A DNA stretch of 64,000 nt from Streptomyces sp. HD (GTDB lineage: Bacteria > Actinomycetota > Actinomycetes > Streptomycetales > Streptomycetaceae), in contig NZ_JAQMYP010000030.1 in NCBI RefSeq assembly GCF_028369295.1, positions 1 to 64,000 on the forward strand, written 5' to 3'. Position numbers and translations under genes: made by a program. Shown one piece after another: positions 1 to 6,687 of the stretch. The notes below the pieces were generated by a model that was not told the origin of the DNA, did no database searches, and worked only from the letters and a program-made list of their open reading frames with translations. Each line of letters starts with the position of its first letter. The first letter of the stretch is position 1.

Positions 1-57
1 AACCGCGGCGGCCACCTCGGGGTCGAGCTCGTGCAGGGGCTGGTCGAACAGGGTCAT
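1..57 (-). CDS. glyA: Serine hydroxymethyltransferase, N-terminal end only
   Basis: Only the first 19 codons are in the window, reading MTLFDQPLHELDPEVAAAV from an ATG at 57. This matches the usual N-terminus of actinobacterial serine hydroxymethyltransferases. The enzyme would use the glycine released by sarcosine oxidase together with methylene-tetrahydrofolate to make serine. Its ATG overlaps the stop of the upstream GcvH-like gene in an ATGA junction, so it is the third gene of the operon that starts at 1669. The assignment rests on a short stretch plus strong context; the rest of the gene lies outside the window. Confidence 0.75.
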   Translation of the reverse strand, partial: MTLFDQPLHELDPEVAAAV

Positions 58-491
58 CGGCGGTCTCCTCGGGTGTGGGCGCAGTGGGCGGCGTAGGCGT
101 CGGCGGACAGCGCGCCGGCGATGTTCTCGACCCGCAGCCTGAACAGCCAGCCGCTGGTGTAGGGGGCGGAGTTGACGACGCCGGGGTCGTCGTCCAGCGC
201 GGTGTTGACTTCCAGGACCCGGCCCGAGGCGGGGGCGTACAGGCCGCTGACGGCGGTGAGTGACTCGATGCGCCCGCAGCTCTCCCCCGCCTCGACCCAC
301 GTGCCGACCTGGGGCAGGCGGAGATGGACGACATCGCCGAGCGCCTGTGCCGCGAACGCGGTGATGCCGACCGTGGCGTTGCCCTCGTCCACGACCAGCC
401 ACTCGTGGTCCCAGGTGTAACGCAGGTGCCGCGGAATGCTCGTGGCGGTCTTCTGCGCGGATGCCAGGGTGGGCTGAGGCGCGGAGCTCAT
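54..491 (-). CDS. Glycine cleavage H-like protein lacking the lipoyl lysine
   Basis: A 145-residue protein with the lipoyl-domain fold signature of glycine cleavage protein H, including YTWDHEWL, VGITAFAAQALGDVV and LYAPASGRVLEVN. In real H proteins the segment ESxKAVS carries the lysine that receives lipoate. Here residue 79 is threonine (ESLTAVS; codon ACC at 255-257), so canonical lipoylation is impossible. It lies between the betaine demethylase reductase and glyA, with 4-bp ATGA overlaps on both sides, so it is surely co-translated. Its role could be a scaffold, or a carrier of something other than lipoyl-aminomethyl. The family is certain; the function is unknown. Confidence 0.85.
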   Translation of the reverse strand: MSSAPQPTLASAQKTATSIPRHLRYTWDHEWLVVDEGNATVGITAFAAQALGDVVHLRLPQVGTWVEAGESCGRIESLTAVSGLYAPASGRVLEVNTALDDDPGVVNSAPYTSGWLFRLRVENIAGALSADAYAAHCAHTRGDRR

Positions 492-1669
492 GAGACGACG
501 GCCGCGGCGGCGGGGACGAGGGTGCGGCGGAGCCGGTTGAAGAACTTCGGCTGGTTGAGGGAGAGCACGGCGACGGGGGTGCCCTCGCGTCGGTAGAGGG
601 CCGTGAAGGTGCGGCTGTCGATGTCGCCCTCGACGACCATGGGCTCGGCACCTGGGGCGACGTACCCGGCGACCTGGATGCGCGACTGGTACTGGTCGGA
701 CCAGAAGTACGGCGCGGTGAGCGGGGCGGCGGCCGGCACACCGGTCAGCAGGGTGCGAGCGGCGGTCTTCGCCTGCTCGGTGGCGCTGCTCCAGTGCTCG
801 ATGCGAGCGTGCCGTCCGGTGAACGGGTTGGGGCAGCGGGCGACGTCACCGACGGCGACCACGCCCGGGACGCCGGTCGAGCAGCCGGCGTCGCACACCA
901 CGCCGTCGTCCAGCTGCACACCGGAGCCGGCGAGCCAGTCGGTGTTGGGGCGGACGCCCACGCCGACCACGACGATGTCGGCGGGCAGCACCCGCCCGTC
1001 CGCGAGCCGTACGCCCGTGACCCGGTCTTCGCCGATCAGTTCCGCCACGCCGGTTCCGCACAGCAGCTGGACCCCGTGATCGCTGTGGAGCGAGGAGACC
1101 ACCAGCCCCATCTCGCGCCCGAGCTGGCGTTCCAGGGGCACGGGGAGCGCCTCGACGACGGTGACGTGGAGTCCGAGCCGGTGCGCGGTGGACGCCACTT
1201 CGGCGCCGATGAACCCGGCGCCGATCACGACGACCCGGGGCAGCCCGTCGAGCAGTTCGGTACGCAGGGCCTGGGCGTCGTCCAGGGTGCGCAGGGTGTG
1301 GACGCCCGCCAGCCCGTCCGCGCCGGGGAGGGTGCGGGCACTGGCGCCGGTCGCGACGACGACGCCGTCCGTGCGCACATGCCGTCCGCCGGCCAGGGTG
1401 ACGGTGCGGGCGACCGGGTCGAGCCGCACGGCGCGCTCGCCGAGCAGCCAGTGCGCGTCCAGGACCTCGTACTCGTCGGCGTCGCCGAGCGCGAGCCCCT
1501 CGGCGTCGATGTCGCCCTTGAGGAAGTCCTTGGACAGCGGGGGCCGGTCGTAGGGGGTGTGGCGCTCCTCCCCCACGACGACGATCTCGCCGTCATAGCC
1601 CTCTGCGCGCAGCGCGCGGACCGTGCTCAGGCCTGCCAGCGACGCTCCGACGACGGTGATGCTCCTCAT
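488..1669 (-). CDS. FAD/NAD(P)H ferredoxin reductase of the betaine demethylase system (copy 1)
   Basis: A 393-residue pyridine nucleotide-disulfide family flavoprotein of the BphA4/putidaredoxin reductase type. It has an N-terminal FAD site VVGASLAGLS, the YDRPPLSK motif, a central NAD site VVIGAGFIGAEVAS and a second FAD motif VVAVGDVA. Such reductases pass electrons from NAD(P)H to a Rieske ferredoxin and on to the Rieske oxygenase; here the likely acceptor is the oxygenase at 2223-3356 or its paralogue. It is the first gene of an operon with the H-like protein and glyA. A paralogue lies at 27263-28426. A composite operator lies 22 bp upstream of the ATG. The exact electron partner is inferred. 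Confidence 0.88.
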   Translation of the reverse strand: MRSITVVGASLAGLSTVRALRAEGYDGEIVVVGEERHTPYDRPPLSKDFLKGDIDAEGLALGDADEYEVLDAHWLLGERAVRLDPVARTVTLAGGRHVRTDGVVVATGASARTLPGADGLAGVHTLRTLDDAQALRTELLDGLPRVVVIGAGFIGAEVASTAHRLGLHVTVVEALPVPLERQLGREMGLVVSSLHSDHGVQLLCGTGVAELIGEDRVTGVRLADGRVLPADIVVVGVGVRPNTDWLAGSGVQLDDGVVCDAGCSTGVPGVVAVGDVARCPNPFTGRHARIEHWSSATEQAKTAARTLLTGVPAAAPLTAPYFWSDQYQSRIQVAGYVAPGAEPMVVEGDIDSRTFTALYRREGTPVAVLSLNQPKFFNRLRRTLVPAAAAVVS

Positions 1670-1690
1670 GCCGGCTCCAGACGAGAGGGT

Positions 1691-1756
1691 GTCTCACATA
1701 ACACAACGACATTCGCTATACGCAACATGCTTTCCGCGTGGCGCGGGCGTTGTCAA
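1691..1756 (-). promoter_or_regulatory. Promoter A with composite IclR-type operator
   Basis: On the minus strand a TTGACA -35 box (1751-1756) is followed after 24 bp by a 36-bp composite site at 1691-1726. The site is GTTGCGTATAGCGAA, four bases, then GTTGTGTTATGTGAGAC. The same 15-4-17 arrangement precedes the other operons of the regulon. The element would sit on or just downstream of the -10 region, consistent with repression. It controls the reductase, H-like and glyA operon. Confidence 0.75.
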
Positions 1757-1842
1757 GGGAGTCGGCCTAGATCAATTTCTAATGATGCTCGGCGTTGCGC
1801 ATTTCGCAACCGACGTCCGCGGGAGGCCAGGCCTGCTCACGA

Positions 1843-2046
1843 CTACGGCGTCGGCTCGGCCCACTGGTCCAGGAGCAGGTCACCCATGGCTTCGTCGAAC
1901 CCGGCCGCGGCGGCGTCCAGGGCCTGTTCGCTCCAGATGACCTTGCCGCGATCGGTGTACCGGGTGCCCCGGCGCCGGGCGAACCGGGCGACGAGGAACA
2001 GCCCCCGGCCGCCCTCGTCGGTGGTTGCGGCGCGACGCAGATGCGG
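1843..2046 (-). pseudogene. Remnant of an HATPase-type ATP-binding regulator
   Basis: An open frame of 67 codons without a start codon. It reads GGRGLFLVARFARRRGTRYT, then DRGKVIWSEQ. This is the C-terminal end of the small HATPase_c (anti-sigma-like) ATP-binding proteins that are numerous in Streptomyces. An in-frame TAG at 2047-2049 closes it upstream, and no matching N-terminal ATPase motifs (N box, G1 box) are seen in any frame up to 2160. I read it as a decayed fragment left between two operons of the betaine cluster. Confidence 0.6.
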
Positions 2047-2162
2047 CTACGTGCCGCCCGGGGTCGAGCCGTCCGGTGCGGGCGACCAGGAGGGCGATCA
2101 CGAGGGCCGTCGCCGCTGAGGTGCTCCCGGTCCTGTCCGATCTCCACAGGACGGTCCCCATG

Positions 2163-2206
2163 GCCCGTCCACCTGCCGGAGGGGCCGCAACAGCAGGTGG
2201 ACGGGC
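2163..2206 (-). terminator. Stem-loop after Rieske oxygenase copy 1
   Basis: Perfect 13-bp arms (GCCCGTCCACCTG with its complement) flank an 18-base loop, 17 bp past the stop of the oxygenase gene that ends at 2223. The position fits a factor-independent terminator; there is no U tract, as is common in Streptomyces. Confidence 0.55.
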
Positions 2207-2222
2207 GGTTCCGGGGGCGGGA

Positions 2223-3356
2223 TCAGCGCGTGGGCCGCGCCTCCAGCTTGTTCTGCAGCCAGGTGTGGAACGCGCCGATGTGGTGCTCGCTCGGCACCAG
2301 GACGCCGCCCTTGGCGTACGCCTTCGAGCTCATCGCGGGCTGGGTGCGCTCGCAGGCGTCGAAGTCCTGCTGGTTGACGCGGTGGAAGAGTTCCACCGAA
2401 CGCTCCACGTCCTTGCCGCTCTCCACGACGTGCGGCAGGTACAGCCAGTCGCACTCGACGATCGTGCGGTCGGGTGCCATCGGGTACATCCGGTGGAAGA
2501 TCACGTGGTCGGGCACGAGGTTGATGAAGACCTGCGGCCGGACGGTGATCGCGTAGTAGCGGCGGTCCTGGTCCTCGGCCACCCCTGGTATCCGGTCCAG
2601 TCCCGCGGACCCGTCGACCGTGAAGCCCTGGACCTCCTCGCCGAACTCGGCGCCATGACCGACGTAGTACTGCGCGGCATAGCCGTCCGCGAACTCCGGG
2701 AGCACCTCCGTGAGTTCGGGGTGGATCGTGGCGCAGTGGTAGCACTCCATGAAGTTCTCGATGATGAGCTTCCAGTTGGCCCGCACGTCGTAGGTGATAC
2801 GGCGGCCCACCCGGAGGCTGTCGATGGCGTAGCGCTCGATCGACTCGACGTCGCCGAGCCGCTCGACGATCGCGCCCAGCACCTCGGCCTCGAAGGAGGG
2901 CGGTTCGTCGGCGAGGCACACCCACACATAGCCGAGCCACTCCCGCACATGGACGTTGATCAGGCCGTACTCCCTGCGGTCGATGTCGGGCATCGACGTC
3001 AGGTTGGGCGCGGCGACCAGCTTGCCGTCCAGGCCGTAGGTCCAGGCGTGGTACGGGCATTGGAAGGCCCGCTTGACCTCGCCGGACTCCTCAAGGCACA
3101 GCTTGGCGCCGCGATGCCGGCAGATGTTGAGGAACGCCTTGACCGAGCCGTCCCGCGAGCGGGAGACGAGCACGCTCTCACGGCCCACCTGGTAGGTGCG
3201 GAAGGCGCCGGGCCCGGCCAGGTCGGCGGCGCGGGCGACGCAGAACCACATGGCCTCGAAGACCCGCTCCTGCTCCTGGGCGAAGACCTCGGGGTCGGTG
3301 TAGTAGTCGCCGGACAGCGTGGGGATCAGGCTGGGCGGCAGGTTCGTGATGGTCAT
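2223..3356 (-). CDS. gbcA: Rieske non-heme iron oxygenase, glycine betaine demethylase (copy 1)
   Basis: A 377-residue ring-hydroxylating-oxygenase-type alpha subunit of the GbcA family. The Rieske cluster ligands are C79/H81 (NICRHRG) and C100/H103 (CPYH). The mononuclear iron site is in ENFMECYHCATIHPEL (H207 and H212), with a later aspartate in NQQDFDAC. It should convert glycine betaine to dimethylglycine plus formaldehyde, fed by a ferredoxin and a flavoprotein reductase. The chosen ATG at 3356 has a GAAGG ribosome site. It follows the mycothiol dehydrogenase gene by 139 bp in one operon. A second copy lies at 25967-27097, and a 284-bp patch is almost identical between them. Confidence 0.88.
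   Translation of the reverse strand: MTITNLPPSLIPTLSGDYYTDPEVFAQEQERVFEAMWFCVARAADLAGPGAFRTYQVGRESVLVSRSRDGSVKAFLNICRHRGAKLCLEESGEVKRAFQCPYHAWTYGLDGKLVAAPNLTSMPDIDRREYGLINVHVREWLGYVWVCLADEPPSFEAEVLGAIVERLGDVESIERYAIDSLRVGRRITYDVRANWKLIIENFMECYHCATIHPELTEVLPEFADGYAAQYYVGHGAEFGEEVQGFTVDGSAGLDRIPGVAEDQDRRYYAITVRPQVFINLVPDHVIFHRMYPMAPDRTIVECDWLYLPHVVESGKDVERSVELFHRVNQQDFDACERTQPAMSSKAYAKGGVLVPSEHHIGAFHTWLQNKLEARPTR
2506..2789 (-). repeat. Gene-conversion-like patch shared with 26247-26530 (copy 1)
   Basis: Over 284 bp this segment matches 26247-26530 with one mismatch (2586 against 26327). The rest of the two oxygenase genes differs clearly, by roughly a tenth to a quarter of positions. It encodes residues about 190-284, including the mononuclear iron ligands. 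Confidence 0.9.
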
Positions 3357-3495
3357 CGTGTCACCTTCGGAGAATGTCGGACACGCACGCGGCGGGCGCC
3401 GAACAGGGCTGTGGGTGGTCGGTGATGCCTTCGGTCGGGGGGCCGGCTGGTACGCGCGATGGGGGCGCCGATCGTGCAGCAGCAGGCTGCGCTGG

Positions 3496-4611
3496 TCACG
3501 TGGCCGACGGGGTGTCCGTCCACTGCGGGAGCACCGCCGAGCGCAGGACATCGCCGTGTCGCATCCTGGCGAAGGCGGTCTCCACGTCGTCCGGGCCGAT
3601 CGTCTCGCTGACGAAGTCGCCCAGGTCGAAGCGGCCCTGGAGATAGAGGTCGATCAGGGCGGGGAAGTCCCGGGAGGGCAGACAGTCGCCGTACCAGGAG
3701 GACTTCAGGGCCCCGCCGCGGCCGAAGACGTCCAGCAGGGGCAGGTCGAGGGTGAGTTCCGGGGTGGGGACGCCGACCAGGACGGCGGTGCCGGCCAGGT
3801 CGCGGGCGTAGAAGGCCTGTTTGAAGGTCTCGGGGCGGCCGACCGCGTCCACGACGACGTCGGCACCGAAGCCGCCGGTGAGTGCACGGATCGCCTCGAC
3901 GGCGTCGGTGCGTGAGGAGTCGACGGTGTCGGTGGCGCCGAACTGCTCGGCCCACTTCAGTTTCCGCTCGTCGACGTCCACGGCGATGATGCGGGAGGCT
4001 CCCGCCACCTTGGCGCCGGCGATCGCGGCCATGCCCACGCCGCCGCAGCCGATCACCGCGATCGAGTCGCCGCGGCGGACGCCGCCGGTGTGGACGGCGG
4101 CACCGAACCCGGCCATCACACCGCAGCCGAGGAGCCCGGCCGCGGCGGGCGAGGCGGTCGGGTCGACCTTGGTGCACTGTCCGGCGGCGACCAGGGTCTT
4201 CTCGGCGAAGGCACCGATGCCGAGGGCCGGGGACAGCGGGGTGCCGTCGGCCAGGGTCATCGACTGTGCGGCGTTGCGGGTGGCGAGGCAGTACCAGGGC
4301 CTGCCCCTGCCGCAGGCCCGGCAAGTTCCGCAGACGGCACGCCAGTCGAGGACGACGAAATCGCCGGGGGCGACGTCGGTGACGCCCTCGCCGACCGATT
4401 CGACGACACCGGCCGCCTCATGGCCGAGCAGGAACGGGAACGCGTCGTCGTTGATCCCGCCCTCCCGATAGTGCAGGTCGGTGTGGCAGACGCCGCAGGC
4501 CCGCACCCGCACCAGCGCCTCACCGGGGCCGGGGTCCGGCACCAGGACGGTCTCCACGGAGACCGGTGCGCCCTTCTGGCGGGCGACGACGCCGCGTACC
4601 TCGTGTGTCAC
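3496..4611 (-). CDS. mscR: S-(hydroxymethyl)mycothiol dehydrogenase (copy 1)
   Basis: A 371-residue zinc-dependent class III-like alcohol dehydrogenase. Catalytic zinc ligands are C42 (GVCHTDLHY), the GHE histidine in FLLGHEAAG and a later cysteine (GLLGCGV). A structural zinc lobe with four cysteines starts CGTCRACGRG. The NAD site is VIGCGGVGMAA. In actinobacteria this family oxidises the mycothiol adduct of formaldehyde, which fits the formaldehyde made by the oxygenase downstream. The start at 4611 aligns with the paralogue at 29631-30716. Unlike that copy, no metallo-beta-lactamase-fold hydrolase follows; gbcA does instead. Confidence 0.88.
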   Translation of the reverse strand: MTHEVRGVVARQKGAPVSVETVLVPDPGPGEALVRVRACGVCHTDLHYREGGINDDAFPFLLGHEAAGVVESVGEGVTDVAPGDFVVLDWRAVCGTCRACGRGRPWYCLATRNAAQSMTLADGTPLSPALGIGAFAEKTLVAAGQCTKVDPTASPAAAGLLGCGVMAGFGAAVHTGGVRRGDSIAVIGCGGVGMAAIAGAKVAGASRIIAVDVDERKLKWAEQFGATDTVDSSRTDAVEAIRALTGGFGADVVVDAVGRPETFKQAFYARDLAGTAVLVGVPTPELTLDLPLLDVFGRGGALKSSWYGDCLPSRDFPALIDLYLQGRFDLGDFVSETIGPDDVETAFARMRHGDVLRSAVLPQWTDTPSAT

Positions 4612-4726
4612 GGTCGATCTCCTCGTCGAGGGGACGGCCGAATGCGATCTTCGGGATCTTCGGCCTGATGTTCTGGATGGCGGGGAGCCGTCGATTGCTT
4701 GCTCCTCCAGGCCGAGCCGACCTTGA

Positions 4727-4802
4727 GTTGCGTATTACACAACTCTCTTCGCTATAAGCAACGACTGGCCAAAACTGTCTCCTTGCGGACACCGACTGTC
4801 AA
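4727..4802 (-). promoter_or_regulatory. Promoter B with composite IclR-type operator
   Basis: A minus-strand TTGACA (4797-4802) precedes, by 34 bp, the composite site at 4727-4762: GTTGCTTATAGCGAA, four bases, GTTGTGTAATACGCAAC. The second half is the cleanest copy of the 17-bp palindrome. It drives the mscR-gbcA operon and shares the 4612-4932 intergenic region with the divergent iclR gene; nothing else coding is seen in that region. Confidence 0.75.
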
Positions 4803-4924
4803 GGGGGTGGTCGAGCGAACTTGAACGGGAACCGCGCCATGACCTTCCGCCGACCGGGCGGGGCGTGCGACCATGCGGGCGGCCGGATCCGACCCCTCTG
4901 GACCCTTCGGCGCCCGTACGTATA

Positions 4925-4941
4925 GTTGCGCTATGAGCAAC
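4925..4941 (+). promoter_or_regulatory. Operator overlapping the start codon of IclR copy 1
   Basis: GTTGCGCTATGAGCAAC, a 17-bp inverted repeat (GTTGC-N7-GCAAC) that matches the second half of the composite operators. The gene's own ATG (4933-4935) is at its centre, suggesting autoregulation. The upstream 15-bp half is poorly conserved here. Confidence 0.6.
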
Positions 4942-5730
4942 TACACCGCAGAGAGCGAAACAACTGGTCCCGCGGTGAGCGGAGTGCAGTCCGTCGACCG
5001 CGCCGTCAGCGTCCTGGAGATCCTCGCCCAGCGGGGCGAGGCGGGCGTCAGCGAGGTGGCCGCCGAGATCGACGTCCACAAGTCGACCGCGTTCCGTCTG
5101 CTCGGGGCACTGGAATCGCGCGGCCTGGTCGAGCAGACGGCCGAGCGGGGCAAGTACCGGCTGGGCTTCGGGATCGTGCGGCTGGCCGGCGCGGTCACGG
5201 GCCGCCTCGACATCACCCAGCAGGGCCGGCCGGTGTGCGAGCGGCTCAGCGAGGAGATCGGCGAGACGGTCAACATCGCGGTCCTGCAGGAGCACTACGC
5301 GGTCAACCTCTACCAGGTACGGGGGCCAGGCGCGGTCGGCACACACAACTGGGTCGGGCAACTGACCCCGGTGTACGCCACGTCGAGCGGCAAGATCCTG
5401 CTGGCCCACCTGTCGGAGGAGGAGCGCACCGCCGTCCTCGCGACGTCCGGGGTGCGGAAGCTGACGGCGCACACTCTGACGGCCAGGGCGAAGCTGGAGA
5501 AGGACCTCGCCGAGGCGCGGGAGCGCGGGTACGCGATGACGCTGGAGGAGATGGAGATCGGACTGCACGCCGTCGCGGCCCCGATCCGGTCCCGCGACGG
5601 CGAGGTCATCGCCGCACTCAGCGCCTCCGGCCCCGCGTACCGCTTCACCGAGGAACGCATCCACGAGCTCGCACCCGCGCTCATCGGCGGTGCGGAGGAG
5701 ATCAGCCGCCGGATGGGCCATCCGGGCTGA
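4933..5730 (+). CDS. IclR-family transcriptional regulator (copy 1)
   Basis: A 265-residue protein with an N-terminal winged helix-turn-helix (about residues 20-75, including GVSEVAAEIDVHKSTAFRLL) and a C-terminal IclR effector domain (NIAVLQEHYAVNLYQ, ATSSGKILLAHL, GLHAVAAPIRSRDGEVIAALS). It is highly similar along its whole length to the second regulator at 25168-25965. It is transcribed divergently from the mscR-gbcA operon. The ATG at 4933 was chosen because it aligns with the start of the paralogue (MSNYTAES against VSNYSPDT). It probably senses an intermediate such as glycine betaine or sarcosine and binds the repeated operator; both points are inferred. Confidence 0.9.
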   Translation: MSNYTAESETTGPAVSGVQSVDRAVSVLEILAQRGEAGVSEVAAEIDVHKSTAFRLLGALESRGLVEQTAERGKYRLGFGIVRLAGAVTGRLDITQQGRPVCERLSEEIGETVNIAVLQEHYAVNLYQVRGPGAVGTHNWVGQLTPVYATSSGKILLAHLSEEERTAVLATSGVRKLTAHTLTARAKLEKDLAEARERGYAMTLEEMEIGLHAVAAPIRSRDGEVIAALSASGPAYRFTEERIHELAPALIGGAEEISRRMGHPG

Positions 5731-5761
5731 GGCTCCACCGACGGGAGCTCCACAGGGGCGC

Positions 5762-6046
5762 TCAGCGCGGCGGCGACCCCGCCGCCTCAACGCCCCAGCG
5801 GGCCGTCACCCGTACCGCGTCGGCCGTCGAAGCGACGTCGTGCACCCGCAGACACCAGGCGCCGTGCGCCGCGGCAAGCACGGACACCGCGGTCGTCGCG
5901 GCGTCACACTGCCGTGCCGGGCGCGGCTGTTGCGTCACCGGCGAGGCCCCCCCCGAGACGTCGTTCGGCCAGCTGCGCCCCCGCGTCCAGCGCACGGGCT
6001 GCGACCTCGGCCCGCATGGTGTCGACACTCACGACCGCGCCCGGGT
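5762..6046 (-). pseudogene. Dihydropteroate synthase-like relic
   Basis: Two frames together spell a collapsed pterin-binding enzyme. The upstream frame gives VVSVDTMRAEVAARALDAGA, matching the SxDTMRAxVAxxAxxAGAxL region. It then shifts frame into NDVSGG (about 5960), and a large internal part is missing. The C-terminal motif LRVHDVASTADAVRV closes it before a stop at 5762. It lies directly after soxG on the same strand, at the end of the dimethylglycine/sarcosine operon, where a folate gene would make functional sense. It is too short and broken to be active. Confidence 0.6.
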
Positions 6047-6084
6047 TTCGGTGCGTACGACGAAACTTGCGGCACGGAGCCCGC

Positions 6085-6687
6085 TCAGATGTACTCCGTC
6101 GCCGCGTCGAGCAACCAGTCCGCCAGATAGCCGGCGAACGTCGAGCGGACCAGGACCCAGAACCCGGCCCTGGGTTCGTCCCGGGCGACCAGGACGACCT
6201 GAGTGCGGCCCAGTGTCGTCTGGGCGCACCGTCCGGGGCCGAAGACCCGTGGGTGCAGGTCCAGCGAGCAGCCGTGGGCCAGCAGGTCGTGGGCGTGGGG
6301 GCCGGTGACCAGGAGCGTGGTGCGCTGTGCGGAGACGTCGATGACGGCGACGGGCTCGTCTCCCGCGGCCTGCCTGACCCGGCTCTCCAGGTCTCGCTCA
6401 CTGCCCGGCGGTCCCACCAGCAGCCACTCGTCCGGACCGAGCCACAGCGCGGTCAGCTCCCCCGCGCGGACGACGGTGTTCGGCTGGAGTGGCAGCTGGA
6501 GGTCGAGTGCGAGCCCGACGGCTTCCGCCGCCGGTCCCTTGGCGTCGAGGCGCACGTTGACCTGGGCCAGGAAGGGCAGCTCGGCCAGCCGGATGGCGCC
6601 CCCGGAGGTGCGGGTGGCGGCGGCCAGGCGGTCGGCGTCATGCGACAGGGGGCTGCGGAGCGGGGTGATAAGGGGGGTGTCAGCCAT
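6085..6687 (-). CDS. soxG: Sarcosine oxidase gamma subunit
   Basis: A 200-residue SoxG protein. The ATG at 6687 gives MADTPLITPLRSPLS and overlaps the soxA end by 8 bp. Typical features are a central WLGPDEWLL motif, the segment VIDVSAQRTTLLVTGP and a C-terminal region ending in FAGYLADWLLDAA. It is the small structural subunit of heterotetrameric sarcosine oxidase and contacts the folate-binding half of the alpha subunit. It is the last intact gene of the DMG oxidase-folD-sox operon. Confidence 0.92.
   Translation of the reverse strand: MADTPLITPLRSPLSHDADRLAAATRTSGGAIRLAELPFLAQVNVRLDAKGPAAEAVGLALDLQLPLQPNTVVRAGELTALWLGPDEWLLVGPPGSERDLESRVRQAAGDEPVAVIDVSAQRTTLLVTGPHAHDLLAHGCSLDLHPRVFGPGRCAQTTLGRTQVVLVARDEPRAGFWVLVRSTFAGYLADWLLDAATEYI

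Noticed and set aside
1795..3425. Long plus-strand open frames (1795-2556, 2025-3425) opposite gbcA copy 1
   Set aside because: They are antisense shadows from high third-position GC. The minus frame has clear Rieske motifs, and these have none.
4735..5790. Minus-strand frame opposite iclR copy 1, reading rgrdhrvqahlqll-like text also seen opposite iclR copy 2
   Set aside because: The similarity between the two antisense frames simply mirrors the similarity of the two iclR genes.
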